Shown: one piece after another, positions 1 through 6,728 of the stretch
How the letters are laid out: every line of letters starts with the position of its first letter
How positions within the stretch are numbered: the first letter of the stretch is position 1
NCBI GenBank assembly: GCA_017612755.1
Contig: JAGAFH010000191.1
Span: 1 to 9,200 of the forward strand
Source of the DNA: Clostridiales bacterium
Lineage (GTDB): Bacteria > Bacillota > Clostridia > Saccharofermentanales > Saccharofermentanaceae
Direction of reading: 5' to 3'
DNA length: 9,200 bases
Position numbers and translations under genes: made by a program
Notes under the pieces: model-generated
What the model was told of the DNA's origin: nothing
Databases searched by the model: none
What the model saw: only the letters and a program-made list of their open reading frames with translations

Positions 1-135
1 GCTCTCGATAACTACGAGCTTCTTCCCGCATTTATCGTTAACTGCATCTTCATCCTGGTCGTAAGCCTTATTACAAAGGCTCCTTCCAAGGAGATCACTG
101 ATACGTTCGATCAGGTAGCAAAAGAGGTCAGATAA
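1..135 (+). CDS. putP: Sodium/solute symporter, PutP-like, C-terminal fragment
   Basis: Reading frame 1 is open from the window edge to a TAA at 133-135, giving 44 residues. They hold one hydrophobic segment (about residues 9-29 of the fragment) followed by the pattern SLITKAPSKEI and a short acidic tail. From family knowledge, the end of PutP sodium/proline symporters has a last membrane helix preceded by a YE-hydrophobic-P motif and followed by an S-L-x-x-KAPS motif, and this fragment fits that well. The role inferred is sodium-driven uptake of proline or a related solute across the cytoplasmic membrane. Only the tail is visible, so the substrate is uncertain and another SSS-family symporter is possible. 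The stop overlaps the stop of the convergent downstream gene, leaving no room for a terminator between them. Confidence 0.7.
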   Translation, partial: ALDNYELLPAFIVNCIFILVVSLITKAPSKEITDTFDQVAKEVR

Positions 136-829
136 GAAATCCTCCGTTTACACCGATAACCTGGCCTGTGATAAAGGACGATGAGTCCGAGGCCAGATAG
201 AATATAAGATCAGCAGCTTCAGAGGGCTTGCCGATACGACCGATAGGGGTCTCATCGGCAAGTTCTTTTTTTGCTTCTTCAGAGAATTCTTTCATCATGT
301 CTGTATTGATCACGCCGGGAGAGATGGCATTGACCCTGATGCCCGAGGGTCCCAGCTCCTTGGCAAGGGATTTTACATAGGAATCGACGGCGCCCTTTGT
401 GGCCGAGTAGAGGGCTTCACAGGAAGCTCCGGTCTGGCCCCACATGGAAGAAACGGCGATGATATTGCCTTTTTTGCGCCTCACCATGGAAGGGATTATC
501 TCTGACGTGAGATTAAAAAGACCGCCGAAGTTTACGTCCATGATCTTTCTGTAGTCTTCGAAACCAAAGTCGGTAGCAAGACCTGACATGGAGATACCGC
601 TGTTGGAGACTAGGATATCGATATCGCCAAACTTTGTAACAGCAGCGGCCACGGAATCCCTTACGGCATCCGGGTCTGATACGTCACAGCGGATAGGGAA
701 GATGTTCTCTCCGGTGATCTTGGCCTCATTTACGAAAAGATATGAGACTTTATAGCCGTTTACTGCAAATTTGATTACGGCAGATGCGCCGATGCCTCTG
801 GAACCGCCGGAAATAAGTACGTGTGCCAT
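128..829 (-). CDS. Short-chain dehydrogenase/reductase, YmfI-like (possible EF-P 5-aminopentanone reductase) or FabG-like
   Basis: This is a 233-residue classical SDR, an NAD(P)H-dependent oxidoreductase of the cytoplasm. The nucleotide-binding motif is S7-G-G-S-R-G-I-G14, the structural NSG (a variant of NAG) lies at 76-78, and the catalytic set is N100, S128, Y141 and K145. The PG motif that follows is at 171-172, and the C-terminus ends in the usual ITGQVIGVNGG pattern. The stretch SSMWGQTGASCEALYSATK (127-145) resembles what I recall of YmfI proteins, which in Bacillus reduce the 5-aminopentanone group on elongation factor P; no EF-P gene is in view, so this is inference. The segment between strands 2 and 3 (about 33-46) is short, explaining a length some 10-15 residues below usual FabG. 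The ATG at 827-829 has AAGGAGG 8 nt upstream. FabG-type 3-oxoacyl-ACP reductase is the main alternative. Confidence 0.88.
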   Translation of the reverse strand: MAHVLISGGSRGIGASAVIKFAVNGYKVSYLFVNEAKITGENIFPIRCDVSDPDAVRDSVAAAVTKFGDIDILVSNSGISMSGLATDFGFEDYRKIMDVNFGGLFNLTSEIIPSMVRRKKGNIIAVSSMWGQTGASCEALYSATKGAVDSYVKSLAKELGPSGIRVNAISPGVINTDMMKEFSEEAKKELADETPIGRIGKPSEAADLIFYLASDSSSFITGQVIGVNGGFLI

Positions 830-866
830 AAGAAAGCCTCCTTTTCGCCTGTGGGTTTATAAAAAA

Positions 867-895
867 AGGATAAAATAGTTCCTTATATTATGCAA
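867..895 (-). promoter_or_regulatory. Possible promoter for the SDR gene
   Basis: On the minus strand TTGCAT (890-895) and TATCCT (867-872) are separated by exactly 17 bp and lie upstream of the SDR ribosome binding site. Each matches the sigma-A consensus only partly (3/6 and 4/6), so this is a candidate only. Confidence 0.3.
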
Positions 896-917
896 TATCA
901 CCGATTTGCTATATAAT
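889..917 (+). promoter_or_regulatory. Probable promoter for the membrane-protein gene at 958
   Basis: A perfect TATAAT lies at 912-917, about 40 bp before the ATG at 958, with TG at 907-908 just upstream that could help as an extended -10 element. The best -35 at 17 bp spacing is the weak TATGCA (889-894). It overlaps the candidate -35 of the divergent SDR promoter. The expected 5' leader is about 33 nt and ends in GGAGG (946-950). Confidence 0.5.
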
Positions 918-957
918 ATCTTTCGGTTGAATAAGAACTGCAGACGGAGGTGCCCTA

Positions 958-1785
958 ATGGCCGACGATGTAAAAGACATAAAAGAAGACATTAAAGAGG
1001 AGATCGAAGAGACTTCTGAAGAAGTTAAGGAAGAGGTCCATGAATTCTCTGACGATATCGTAGATCAGGATGAATATCAGAAAGCCCTTAAGGTCCTTGA
1101 GTCCGGTAAGGGTAAAAGAGTAAAGAAAAAGAGAGAGAAGGAAAAAGAGGAGAAGAAGGCAGCCATCAAGGCTTCCGGCAAGAAGACCTTTATCGGTGAA
1201 TGTAAGAAAAAGCCTATGATCCCCGTTTGCCTTTTCCTTGCTGTGGCGGTCGTTATAGGAGCGATCCTCTATTTTGCTATACCGGCCCTTACTCTTAATT
1301 CATTTGATTTTACACCGGAGCAGATGGCTGAAAGATATACATCTACGGAGATCTATAATAATTCCCTGTATGCATATAACTTTGCGATCCCCCAGGTTAC
1401 ATATGATACTGAGAGTTCAGATGGTAAGCATACCGGTTTTTCTGCTACGATCAGTAATACAGCCACATCTTTCGGAACTGCCCTTACGGGAACAGTAAGG
1501 AACTATGACGGAAAGGTCACGTCCCTCCGCGTTATGTCAGAGTACAGTTCATCCTCCGATTACTATGAGTTCCTTCTTGTATATTTCGGTTCTTATATAC
1601 AGACAGTATATCCTGACGTTAACTCGGATGAGGCCTTCTCTATGGTAGAGACTGCCCTGGCCGGCATCAATGATTCTACTTTTGATGTCAGAGGAGATTA
1701 TGCCTACGATATAAGTATAATCAAGACTGATGAAGGAACCGGCATCATAGTCCTTGATTTTCTTCCTGCAGCAGAGCTTTCCTGA
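958..1785 (+). CDS. Hypothetical single-pass membrane protein with charged coiled-coil-like N-terminus
   Basis: I do not recognise the family. The 275-residue protein has three parts. Residues 1-80 are very rich in Lys and Glu; residues 5-27 place Val/Ile at 5, 8, 12, 16, 23 and 27, a spacing consistent with an amphipathic helix or coiled coil. Residues 51-76 are strongly basic. One hydrophobic helix spans about 87-109, preceded by KKK at 83-85, so the N-terminus should be cytoplasmic and residues 114-275 extracytoplasmic. The outer domain is polar, rich in Ser, Thr and Tyr, and alternates short strand-like segments, for example GTVRNYDGKVTSLRV, suggesting a beta-rich fold. There is no lipobox or signal-peptidase site. 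The ATG has GGAGG 7 nt upstream. It appears monocistronic, with its own promoter and a strong terminator at 1810-1839. An envelope or stress role is conceivable, but nothing in the sequence shows one. Confidence 0.85.
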   Translation: MADDVKDIKEDIKEEIEETSEEVKEEVHEFSDDIVDQDEYQKALKVLESGKGKRVKKKREKEKEEKKAAIKASGKKTFIGECKKKPMIPVCLFLAVAVVIGAILYFAIPALTLNSFDFTPEQMAERYTSTEIYNNSLYAYNFAIPQVTYDTESSDGKHTGFSATISNTATSFGTALTGTVRNYDGKVTSLRVMSEYSSSSDYYEFLLVYFGSYIQTVYPDVNSDEAFSMVETALAGINDSTFDVRGDYAYDISIIKTDEGTGIIVLDFLPAAELS

Positions 1786-1809
1786 TCTGAAAACATATTG
1801 AAGATAAAG

Positions 1810-1839
1810 AAAAAGGCTTACCTGACGGTAAGCCTTTTT
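1810..1839. terminator. Strong hairpin terminator, probably bidirectional
   Basis: A perfect 13-bp stem (1810-1822 paired with 1827-1839) closes a TGAC loop. The core AGGCTTACC/GGTAAGCCT is flanked by an A5 run on the left and a T5 run on the right, so an RNA from either strand ends its hairpin in U residues. It lies 24 bp after the stop of the membrane-protein gene and, read on the minus strand, starts 3 nt after the CCA end of tRNA-Trp. It can therefore serve both converging transcripts. Confidence 0.92.
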
Positions 1840-1842
1840 GTG

Positions 1843-1917
1843 TGGCAGGGGAGACATGATTCGAACACGCAACCGGCGGTTTTGGAGACCGCTGCTCTAC
1901 CGTTGAGCCACTCCCCT
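1843..1917 (-). tRNA. trnW: tRNA-Trp (anticodon CCA)
   Basis: Read on the minus strand, the gene folds as a standard cloverleaf. The acceptor stem AGGGGAG pairs with CTCCCCT over all 7 bp. The D stem GCTC/GAGC has a 7-nt loop. The anticodon stem GCGGT/ACCGC carries the loop CTCCAAA, with anticodon CCA at plus-strand 1883-1885 and the expected T at position 33. The T arm is GCGTG-TTCGAAT-CATGT, containing two G-U pairs. The discriminator is G and the 3' CCA is encoded in the DNA (1843-1845). A CCA anticodon reads UGG, tryptophan. It has its own strong promoter (1933-1961) and is followed directly by a terminator, so it is a single-gene unit facing away from the proC operon. Confidence 0.97.
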
Positions 1918-1932
1918 TTGACAACAAAAGTT

Positions 1933-1961
1933 AGTTTATCCGAGTGTTTGCAACCTGTCAA
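1933..1961 (-). promoter_or_regulatory. Promoter of tRNA-Trp
   Basis: On the minus strand a perfect TTGACA (-35, 1956-1961) is followed after 17 bp by TAAACT (-10, 1933-1938, 4/6 match). The predicted start is about 10 nt before the mature tRNA 5' end at 1917. Confidence 0.75.
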
Positions 1962-1976
1962 GTAGAATGTTATCAT
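1948..1976 (+). promoter_or_regulatory. Promoter of the proC operon
   Basis: TTGCAA (-35, 1948-1953) and TATCAT (-10, 1971-1976, 5/6 match) are separated by 17 bp, 34 bp before the proC ATG. The element is interleaved with the tRNA-Trp promoter on the other strand: the two -35 boxes are 2 bp apart, so RNA polymerase probably cannot occupy both at once. Confidence 0.65.
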
Positions 1977-2010
1977 CTTCAATAGTTTTATTAATAAGGA
2001 AGTAAATAAT

Positions 2011-2814
2011 ATGAAATTAACAGTTATCGGTACGGGAAATATGGGAAAAGCCCTTATAAAAGGCTTTGTTGGCGGAAATGTTTTAAAGGGCGAAGAGATC
2101 ACGGTTTATGATCTTAATAAGGAAGCTGCAAATGCTATTGCTTCCGAAGTCGGCGCTGTAGTCTCCGATGATGTGAGAAAGAGCGCTTCAGAAAGCGATT
2201 ATATCCTTATGGCTGTAAAGCCCCAGCATTTTGACGGTGCCCTTTCAGGCATTAAGGACAGTATCGCTCCCACCACCATCGTTCTTTCCATCGCAGCGGC
2301 AGTCAAGACTGAAAGGATCGCAGGTATCCTGGGAAGAAACGACAAGCTTGTACGTATCATGCCCAATACTCCTGCCCAGGTAGGAGCCGGCGTAAGCGCC
2401 GTATGTCCTCTTGGGCTTACTGAAGATGAGATCGCTTTCGTTCAGAAACTCTTTGCTACCTGCGGAGAGGTCATCGTATGTGATGAGAAGACACTTGATG
2501 CTATCGGATGCGTATCAGGAACAGGTCCTGCTTACGTTATGCTCTTTATCGAGGCTATGGCAGATGCTGCTGTTGCTCTCGGTATCAAGAGAGATGATGC
2601 CCTTAAGATCGCTGCAGGAACAGTTATGGGTTCCGGAAAGCTTGTCCTTGATACGGGACTTCATCCCGGTGTTCTTAAGGACCAGGTATGTTCTCCCGGA
2701 GGAACGACTATTGCAGGCGTTATGGCTCTTGAAGAGAATGGTCTCAGAAATGCAGTCATCAAGTCTGTAATCGCTGCAGACCTTAAGACCAAAGAGATGT
2801 CGGGAAATAAGTAA
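2011..2814 (+). CDS. proC: Pyrroline-5-carboxylate reductase
   Basis: The enzyme catalyses the last step of proline synthesis, reducing 1-pyrroline-5-carboxylate to L-proline with NAD(P)H in the cytoplasm. The 267-residue length is normal for ProC. The Rossmann motif is G7-T-G-N-M-G12 near the N-terminus, followed by the typical MAVKPQ segment. [15 protein letters not shown] forms the conserved cofactor/substrate region, and the C-terminal half carries VSGTGPAYV and the family signature [19 protein letters not shown]. The ATG has AAGGAAG 8 nt upstream. It is the first gene of the operon; its TAA shares one base with the ATG of rnhA (TAATG), implying translational coupling. Function is secure; whether it prefers NADH or NADPH is not visible. 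Confidence 0.97.
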   Translation: MKLTVIGTGNMGKALIKGFVGGNVLKGEEITVYDLNKEAANAIASEVGAVVSDDVRKSASESDYILMAVKPQHFDGALSGIKDSIAPTTIVLSIAAAVKTERIAGILGRNDKLVRIMPNTPAQVGAGVSAVCPLGLTEDEIAFVQKLFATCGEVIVCDEKTLDAIGCVSGTGPAYVMLFIEAMADAAVALGIKRDDALKIAAGTVMGSGKLVLDTGLHPGVLKDQVCSPGGTTIAGVMALEENGLRNAVIKSVIAADLKTKEMSGNK

Positions 2815-3278
2815 TGACTTCAAAGATGACAAAGGTCACCATATATACAGACGGAGCATGTTCCGGAAATCCCGGCCCGGGAGGCTGGGGGTCTATCCTT
2901 ATGGCTTCAGGGGTCTCAAAGGAGATGTCAGGCGGTGAAAAGCTCACCACCAACAACAGGATGGAACTTATGGCAGTCATCAAGGCTCTTGAAGCCCTGA
3001 CCCGTCCCTGTGAAGTGGATCTTTACAGTGACAGCGCCTATGTTATCAACGCTTTTAACCAGCACTGGATAGAAAACTGGAAAAAGAACGGGTGGAAGAA
3101 CAGCGCCAAGGCCGAGGTGGCCAATAAAGACCTTTGGATGCGTCTTCTTGAACTCACATCAGTTCATAAGGTGAACTTCATAAAGGTAAAGGGCCACGCC
3201 GATAATGAATATAACAACAGATGCGACAAGCTGGCTGTCAGCCAGTCCATGAAATACTCATCTGAAGAGGGGTCATGA
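2814..3278 (+). CDS. rnhA: Ribonuclease HI
   Basis: The enzyme cleaves the RNA strand of RNA-DNA hybrids, removing R-loops and primer remnants. All expected catalytic residues are visible: D13 in [16 protein letters not shown]51 in [10 protein letters not shown]73 in YSDSAYV, H128 in VKGHADN and D138. The segment around residues 84-95 ([12 protein letters not shown]) corresponds to the substrate-binding basic handle of E. coli RNase HI. The 154-residue length is typical, and no separate hybrid-binding domain is attached. The start chosen is the ATG overlapping the proC stop; a second ATG four codons on (2826) is possible, but neither has a strong ribosome binding site, so coupling favours the first. 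The gene ends in an ATGA overlap with the NUDIX gene. Confidence 0.97.
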   Translation: MTSKMTKVTIYTDGACSGNPGPGGWGSILMASGVSKEMSGGEKLTTNNRMELMAVIKALEALTRPCEVDLYSDSAYVINAFNQHWIENWKKNGWKNSAKAEVANKDLWMRLLELTSVHKVNFIKVKGHADNEYNNRCDKLAVSQSMKYSSEEGS

Positions 3279-3835
3279 CGGAAGATCTTAGCGGATTAAT
3301 TGAAACAACATTGTCATCTGAAACTGTTTTTGAAGGACGGGTTTTTGATACAATAGTAAAGAGGGTAAGACTGTCTGACGGCAGGGAAAGCTCCAGGGAG
3401 GTAATACTCCATAACGGAGGAGCCTGTATCCTGCCTGTCGATGATGATCTTAACTGTTACATGGTAAGGCAATTCAGGAGCCCGTTTGAGAAGGTTCTTC
3501 TTGAGGTGCCCGCAGGCAAGCTTGAAAAGGGTGAAGATCCTAAGGACTGTGCTGTCAGGGAGCTTCGTGAGGAGACAGGTTTTGTGGCTTCTGAAGTGAT
3601 CAGTCTGGGAAAGATGATCTGTTCTCCGGGATATGATTCCGAAGTGATAGGTCTTTATCTGGCCAGAGGATTGTCTTTTGTAGGCGAAAAGCCTGATGAG
3701 GGGGAGATCTTAAGATGCGAGAAGATCCCTTTAAAGGAACTGGTCCTTATGTGTGACAGGGGAGAGATCGAAGACAGCAAGACACAGCTTTGCATATATA
3801 AATCGATCAGGAGACTTGGCATTGGAGGACTTTGA
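3275..3835 (+). CDS. nudF: NUDIX hydrolase, ADP-ribose pyrophosphatase type
   Basis: This 186-residue protein should hydrolyse ADP-ribose (or a related nucleoside diphosphate sugar) to AMP and ribose 5-phosphate in the cytoplasm. The NUDIX box is complete at residues 81-103: G81, E87, R95-E96-L97, E99-E100, G102. Upstream VRQFR (64-68) and EVPAGK (77-82), and downstream [18 protein letters not shown] beginning at C116, fit the ADP-ribose pyrophosphatase subfamily, including a proline (P118) about 16 residues past the box. The ATG overlaps the rnhA stop by 4 bp (ATGA), with AGAGGGG just upstream. The 3' end overlaps the start of ftsK by 14 bp if the TTG start is right. A different nucleotide-sugar substrate cannot be excluded. 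Confidence 0.92.
   Translation: MTEDLSGLIETTLSSETVFEGRVFDTIVKRVRLSDGRESSREVILHNGGACILPVDDDLNCYMVRQFRSPFEKVLLEVPAGKLEKGEDPKDCAVRELREETGFVASEVISLGKMICSPGYDSEVIGLYLARGLSFVGEKPDEGEILRCEKIPLKELVLMCDRGEIEDSKTQLCIYKSIRRLGIGGL
3809..3824 (+). promoter_or_regulatory. Ribosome binding site and TTG start of ftsK inside the NUDIX gene
   Basis: AGGAG at 3809-3813 is 8 nt before TTG at 3822-3824, in the ftsK frame. A GTG at 3753 in the same frame is farther upstream, has no well-placed Shine-Dalgarno sequence, and would put 83 bp of the NUDIX gene into overlap. The residues it would add ([20 protein letters not shown]) do not look like an FtsK N-terminus. Confidence 0.7.
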
Positions 3836-6728
3836 TAACAAAAAGGAAGTTACCGGCATAGTATTATTCTTCTTTGCCGTTGCTATCACTTTTATGTATT
3901 ATCTTCCCGAAACTGTCACAGGTTTTGTGGGGGCCTTCTTAAGGAGCATCGGTTTCGGCCTTCTCGGATCTTCGGCCTTCCTTATCCCCTTATTTCTCTT
4001 TTATGCTGCTGTTGATTTCTTCCTTGAGAAGAGGGAGGGCGTATCTCCCGTAAGAGTACGTTCCGTGATCATCTTCGTTATCTGCTTTTCCGCGCTCTTT
4101 GCGCTCTTTTCTATGGACTTCGACTATTTCAGGTCTCTTTGCACAGACAATGTTACCGGTAAGGTCAAAGCATCCACAGCCATCAGCCTTCTTTGGAGGT
4201 CCGGCCCCGATTCATCGCTTATCACCGATCCTGCTGCGTCTTCCAACACTCTGACGGGAGGACTTCTCGGCGGCGGTATCGCCATAGCCCTCAACAGGAT
4301 CATGGGCAAGGTAATTTCGGTCATGGCCCTTATCGTCCTTCTGTTATCTCTTATCATCAGGGTATTCCGTATCTCGGTGAAGAATACTGCCAAAAAGGCG
4401 GCCAGATCTATTTCCCAGGCTACTTCAAGAGCCTATGATTCCGTAAGGCACGACAGGCCGCGTCAGCAGATGCGTCCTCAGTATCCGGCAGTTCCCGGGC
4501 AGGGTAGACCCGCAGTACCTTCAAGATACTCGAATAACAGAGGATCCCAGTTTGTAAATACTCCTACTGATATTTCAGGTTCGCCTCTTTTTGACAGGGA
4601 TCCCAATGTGGATCTTCTCAACAGGCACAGAATGCCGGTGGATGCCAAGACCGGATTTATCGATGTTTCCGGACAGGAGTTCGGAGCCGATACTTCTGTT
4701 CATCATGACAGGCTCAACTACGGTAACAGACAGGTGGATATCGAGGGAGCCGATGAAGCTCCTGTTGCTGATTTCCAGTACACAACCGAACCTAAGAATC
4801 CGCCTCTGAGGCAGAAGAAGGACCAGAAGTATCATTCTTTTGATGAGAAGAATCCCAACAGGCAGAAGGAATTCTACGATCTTGGAGGTTCCGTATTCCC
4901 TGATGCCCAGTCAGCTCCTGAGAAACAGGATTATCCTGTAGAACCCCAGGCTGATGATCTCCCTTATGAGATCTTAGATGATGATGATCCTTATAACATG
5001 GGATCTGACAGATATGGAGTACCTGCTTCACAGAACAGATCTCCCGAGGATTTCAGGAAGTCTGCTCCGGCGCCTTCCCATATGCCCAGAAAAGCAAATG
5101 AAGATACTGACGATTCCGGTATCACCATAAATGCCAGGGAGAAGAATGATACAGGTTTTTCTTCTACCGAAGGAAGGATAATCGATACCGGTTCCACCTC
5201 TTCGGGACCTGCCATACATATGGAATCTGCTGCATCTAACCAGCCTGCCAGAAAAACTTTCAGAGGTCCTTATAAACCGGCTCCCGTTAATCTTCTTTCG
5301 AAAGAGGACAGGACCCAGAGCAAGGAGAGTGCTGCCGAGCTTCGCGAAAAGGCAAAAGAACTGGAATCTGCCATATCGAGTTTCGGTATAAACACAAAAG
5401 TCGTTAATATTACCCACGGACCTGCTATTACCAGGTTCGAACTTACAATCGACAGGGGAGTTAAGGTAAGTAAGATACTGTCCTTACAGGATGATATCGC
5501 TCTTGCCATGGCTGCCGTTTCTGTCAGGATTGAGGCACCCATTCCCGGCAAGAGCGCCATCGGTATCGAGATCCCGAATAAGAAGACAACAGCCGTTAAA
5601 CTGAGAGGGCTTCTTGAGACCGAACAGTTCAGAAAAGGGCCTTCTCTGGAAGTGCCTTTGGGAAGGGACATCCCCGGTAATGCCATCATGTGTAATATCG
5701 CAAAGATGCCACATCTTCTGATAGCAGGTTCTACAGGTTCCGGTAAGTCCGTTTGTATCAATACTATCCTTACCAGTATCCTCTGTAAGGCATCTCCAGA
5801 TGATGTAAGGATGATCCTTATCGATCCCAAGGTTGTTGAGCTTTCGGTATATAACGGAATACCTCATCTTTATATGCCGGTAGTAACAGATCCCAAGAAA
5901 GCTGCAGGCGCTCTTAAATGGGCTGTAGTAGAGATGGAGAAGAGATATAAGTGCTTCGCTGATTCCGGAGTCAGGGATCTTAATGGTTATAACGAGTATC
6001 TGAAGAGAAATGGTCAGAAAGCTCTTCCTCTCGTTCTTATCGTCATTGATGAGCTGGCAGATCTTATGACTGTTGCTGCTAAGGAAGTGGAGGATCATAT
6101 CTCCAGACTTGCAGCCATGGCAAGAGCTGCAGGACTTCATCTTCTAATCGCCACCCAGAGGCCTTCCGTTGACGTCATCACCGGTGTCATCAAGGCAAAT
6201 GTGCCTTCCAGGATCGCCTTTGCTGTATCTTCAGGTGTGGACAGCCGTACTATCCTTGACTCGGTAGGTGCAGAGAAGCTTCTCGGTAAGGGAGATATGC
6301 TCTACGCTCCGCTTTCAGCCCCTAAGCCTATCAGAGGCCAGGGTGCTTTCCTTTCTGACAATGAGGTTTCATCCGTTGTTGATTTCCTGAGAGGCAAGTA
6401 CGGACATATGTATGACGAGAGCGTTATCGCTGCTGTTGAGTCTGAAGCTAATGCAGGTTCAGGCGGCGGTGGAGCATCAGCAGGCGGAGGGGATTCCGGC
6501 GATGCTGATGATCTTCTTGAGCAGGCTGTAGATGTGGTCATCGATGCCGGAAACGCATCTGTCTCTATCCTTCAGAGAAGACTTGGTATCGGTTATCCCA
6601 GGGCTGCAAGGCTTATAGATGAGCTTGAAAAGAAACACTATATCGGTCCTTTTGAGGGAAGTAAGCCCAGAAAGGTCCTTATCACCAAGACCGACTGGCT
6701 TGAGATCAAGTCAAAAGGAGAGGCCTGA
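3822..6728 (+). CDS. ftsK: DNA translocase FtsK/SpoIIIE
   Basis: This is a membrane-anchored, ATP-driven motor that pumps double-stranded DNA through the division or sporulation septum and helps resolve and segregate the chromosome. With the TTG start it has 968 residues. Four membrane helices lie at about 10-28, 43-68, 79-97 and 164-182. A polar linker of about 300 residues (183-483), rich in Asp, Pro, Gln and Arg, follows and explains a length above the usual 750-850. The motor begins near 484; Walker A is GSTGSGKS at 636-643 and Walker B is LIVIDELAD with D743-E744. The conserved RAAGLHLLIATQRP stretch and the SSGVDSRTILD arginine-finger region follow. A glycine-rich hinge (about 880-895) leads to the DNA-reading winged-helix gamma domain (896-968). 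The TGA overlaps the pncC ATG (TGATG). FtsK versus SpoIIIE use cannot be separated here. Confidence 0.96.
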   Translation: MEDFDNKKEVTGIVLFFFAVAITFMYYLPETVTGFVGAFLRSIGFGLLGSSAFLIPLFLFYAAVDFFLEKREGVSPVRVRSVIIFVICFSALFALFSMDFDYFRSLCTDNVTGKVKASTAISLLWRSGPDSSLITDPAASSNTLTGGLLGGGIAIALNRIMGKVISVMALIVLLLSLIIRVFRISVKNTAKKAARSISQATSRAYDSVRHDRPRQQMRPQYPAVPGQGRPAVPSRYSNNRGSQFVNTPTDISGSPLFDRDPNVDLLNRHRMPVDAKTGFIDVSGQEFGADTSVHHDRLNYGNRQVDIEGADEAPVADFQYTTEPKNPPLRQKKDQKYHSFDEKNPNRQKEFYDLGGSVFPDAQSAPEKQDYPVEPQADDLPYEILDDDDPYNMGSDRYGVPASQNRSPEDFRKSAPAPSHMPRKANEDTDDSGITINAREKNDTGFSSTEGRIIDTGSTSSGPAIHMESAASNQPARKTFRGPYKPAPVNLLSKEDRTQSKESAAELREKAKELESAISSFGINTKVVNITHGPAITRFELTIDRGVKVSKILSLQDDIALAMAAVSVRIEAPIPGKSAIGIEIPNKKTTAVKLRGLLETEQFRKGPSLEVPLGRDIPGNAIMCNIAKMPHLLIAGSTGSGKSVCINTILTSILCKASPDDVRMILIDPKVVELSVYNGIPHLYMPVVTDPKKAAGALKWAVVEMEKRYKCFADSGVRDLNGYNEYLKRNGQKALPLVLIVIDELADLMTVAAKEVEDHISRLAAMARAAGLHLLIATQRPSVDVITGVIKANVPSRIAFAVSSGVDSRTILDSVGAEKLLGKGDMLYAPLSAPKPIRGQGAFLSDNEVSSVVDFLRGKYGHMYDESVIAAVESEANAGSGGGGASAGGGDSGDADDLLEQAVDVVIDAGNASVSILQRRLGIGYPRAARLIDELEKKHYIGPFEGSKPRKVLITKTDWLEIKSKGEA

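Noticed and set aside
1918..1961. Inverted pair TTGACA (1918-1923) and TGTCAA (1956-1961) as an operator
   Set aside because: The right copy is the tRNA promoter -35. The left copy has no matching -10 at 17 bp, and a 6-bp inverted pair with a 32-bp gap is easily chance.
1818..2102. Minus-strand open frame across the tRNA-Trp gene and proC start
   Set aside because: It runs through a complete tRNA, its promoter and a terminator, which explain this DNA better than a protein would.
1..2814. Proline module linking the PutP-like symporter and proC
   Set aside because: Three other genes, a terminator and a tRNA lie between them, they are not co-transcribed, and the symporter substrate is unproven. 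Proximity alone is not enough.
3311..3354. Possible internal promoter in the NUDIX gene (TACAAT at 3349-3354)
   Set aside because: The -10 looks good but no -35 stands at a suitable distance; TTGTCA at 3311-3316 is far too distant. The bases encode conserved NUDIX sequence, so chance is likelier.
3753..3821. GTG start giving a 991-residue FtsK
   Set aside because: There is no well-placed ribosome binding site, the overlap with the NUDIX gene is long, and the added residues do not resemble an FtsK N-terminus.
5484..6140. 218-codon open frame on the minus strand inside ftsK
   Set aside because: It lies wholly opposite the conserved motor domain, its product shows no family motif, and no ribosome binding site or promoter supports it. 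It is an antisense shadow of a strongly conserved gene.
6457..6500. Glycine-codon-rich run in ftsK as a nucleotide repeat
   Set aside because: It encodes the flexible hinge before the gamma domain, a normal feature of FtsK proteins, with no regular repeat unit.
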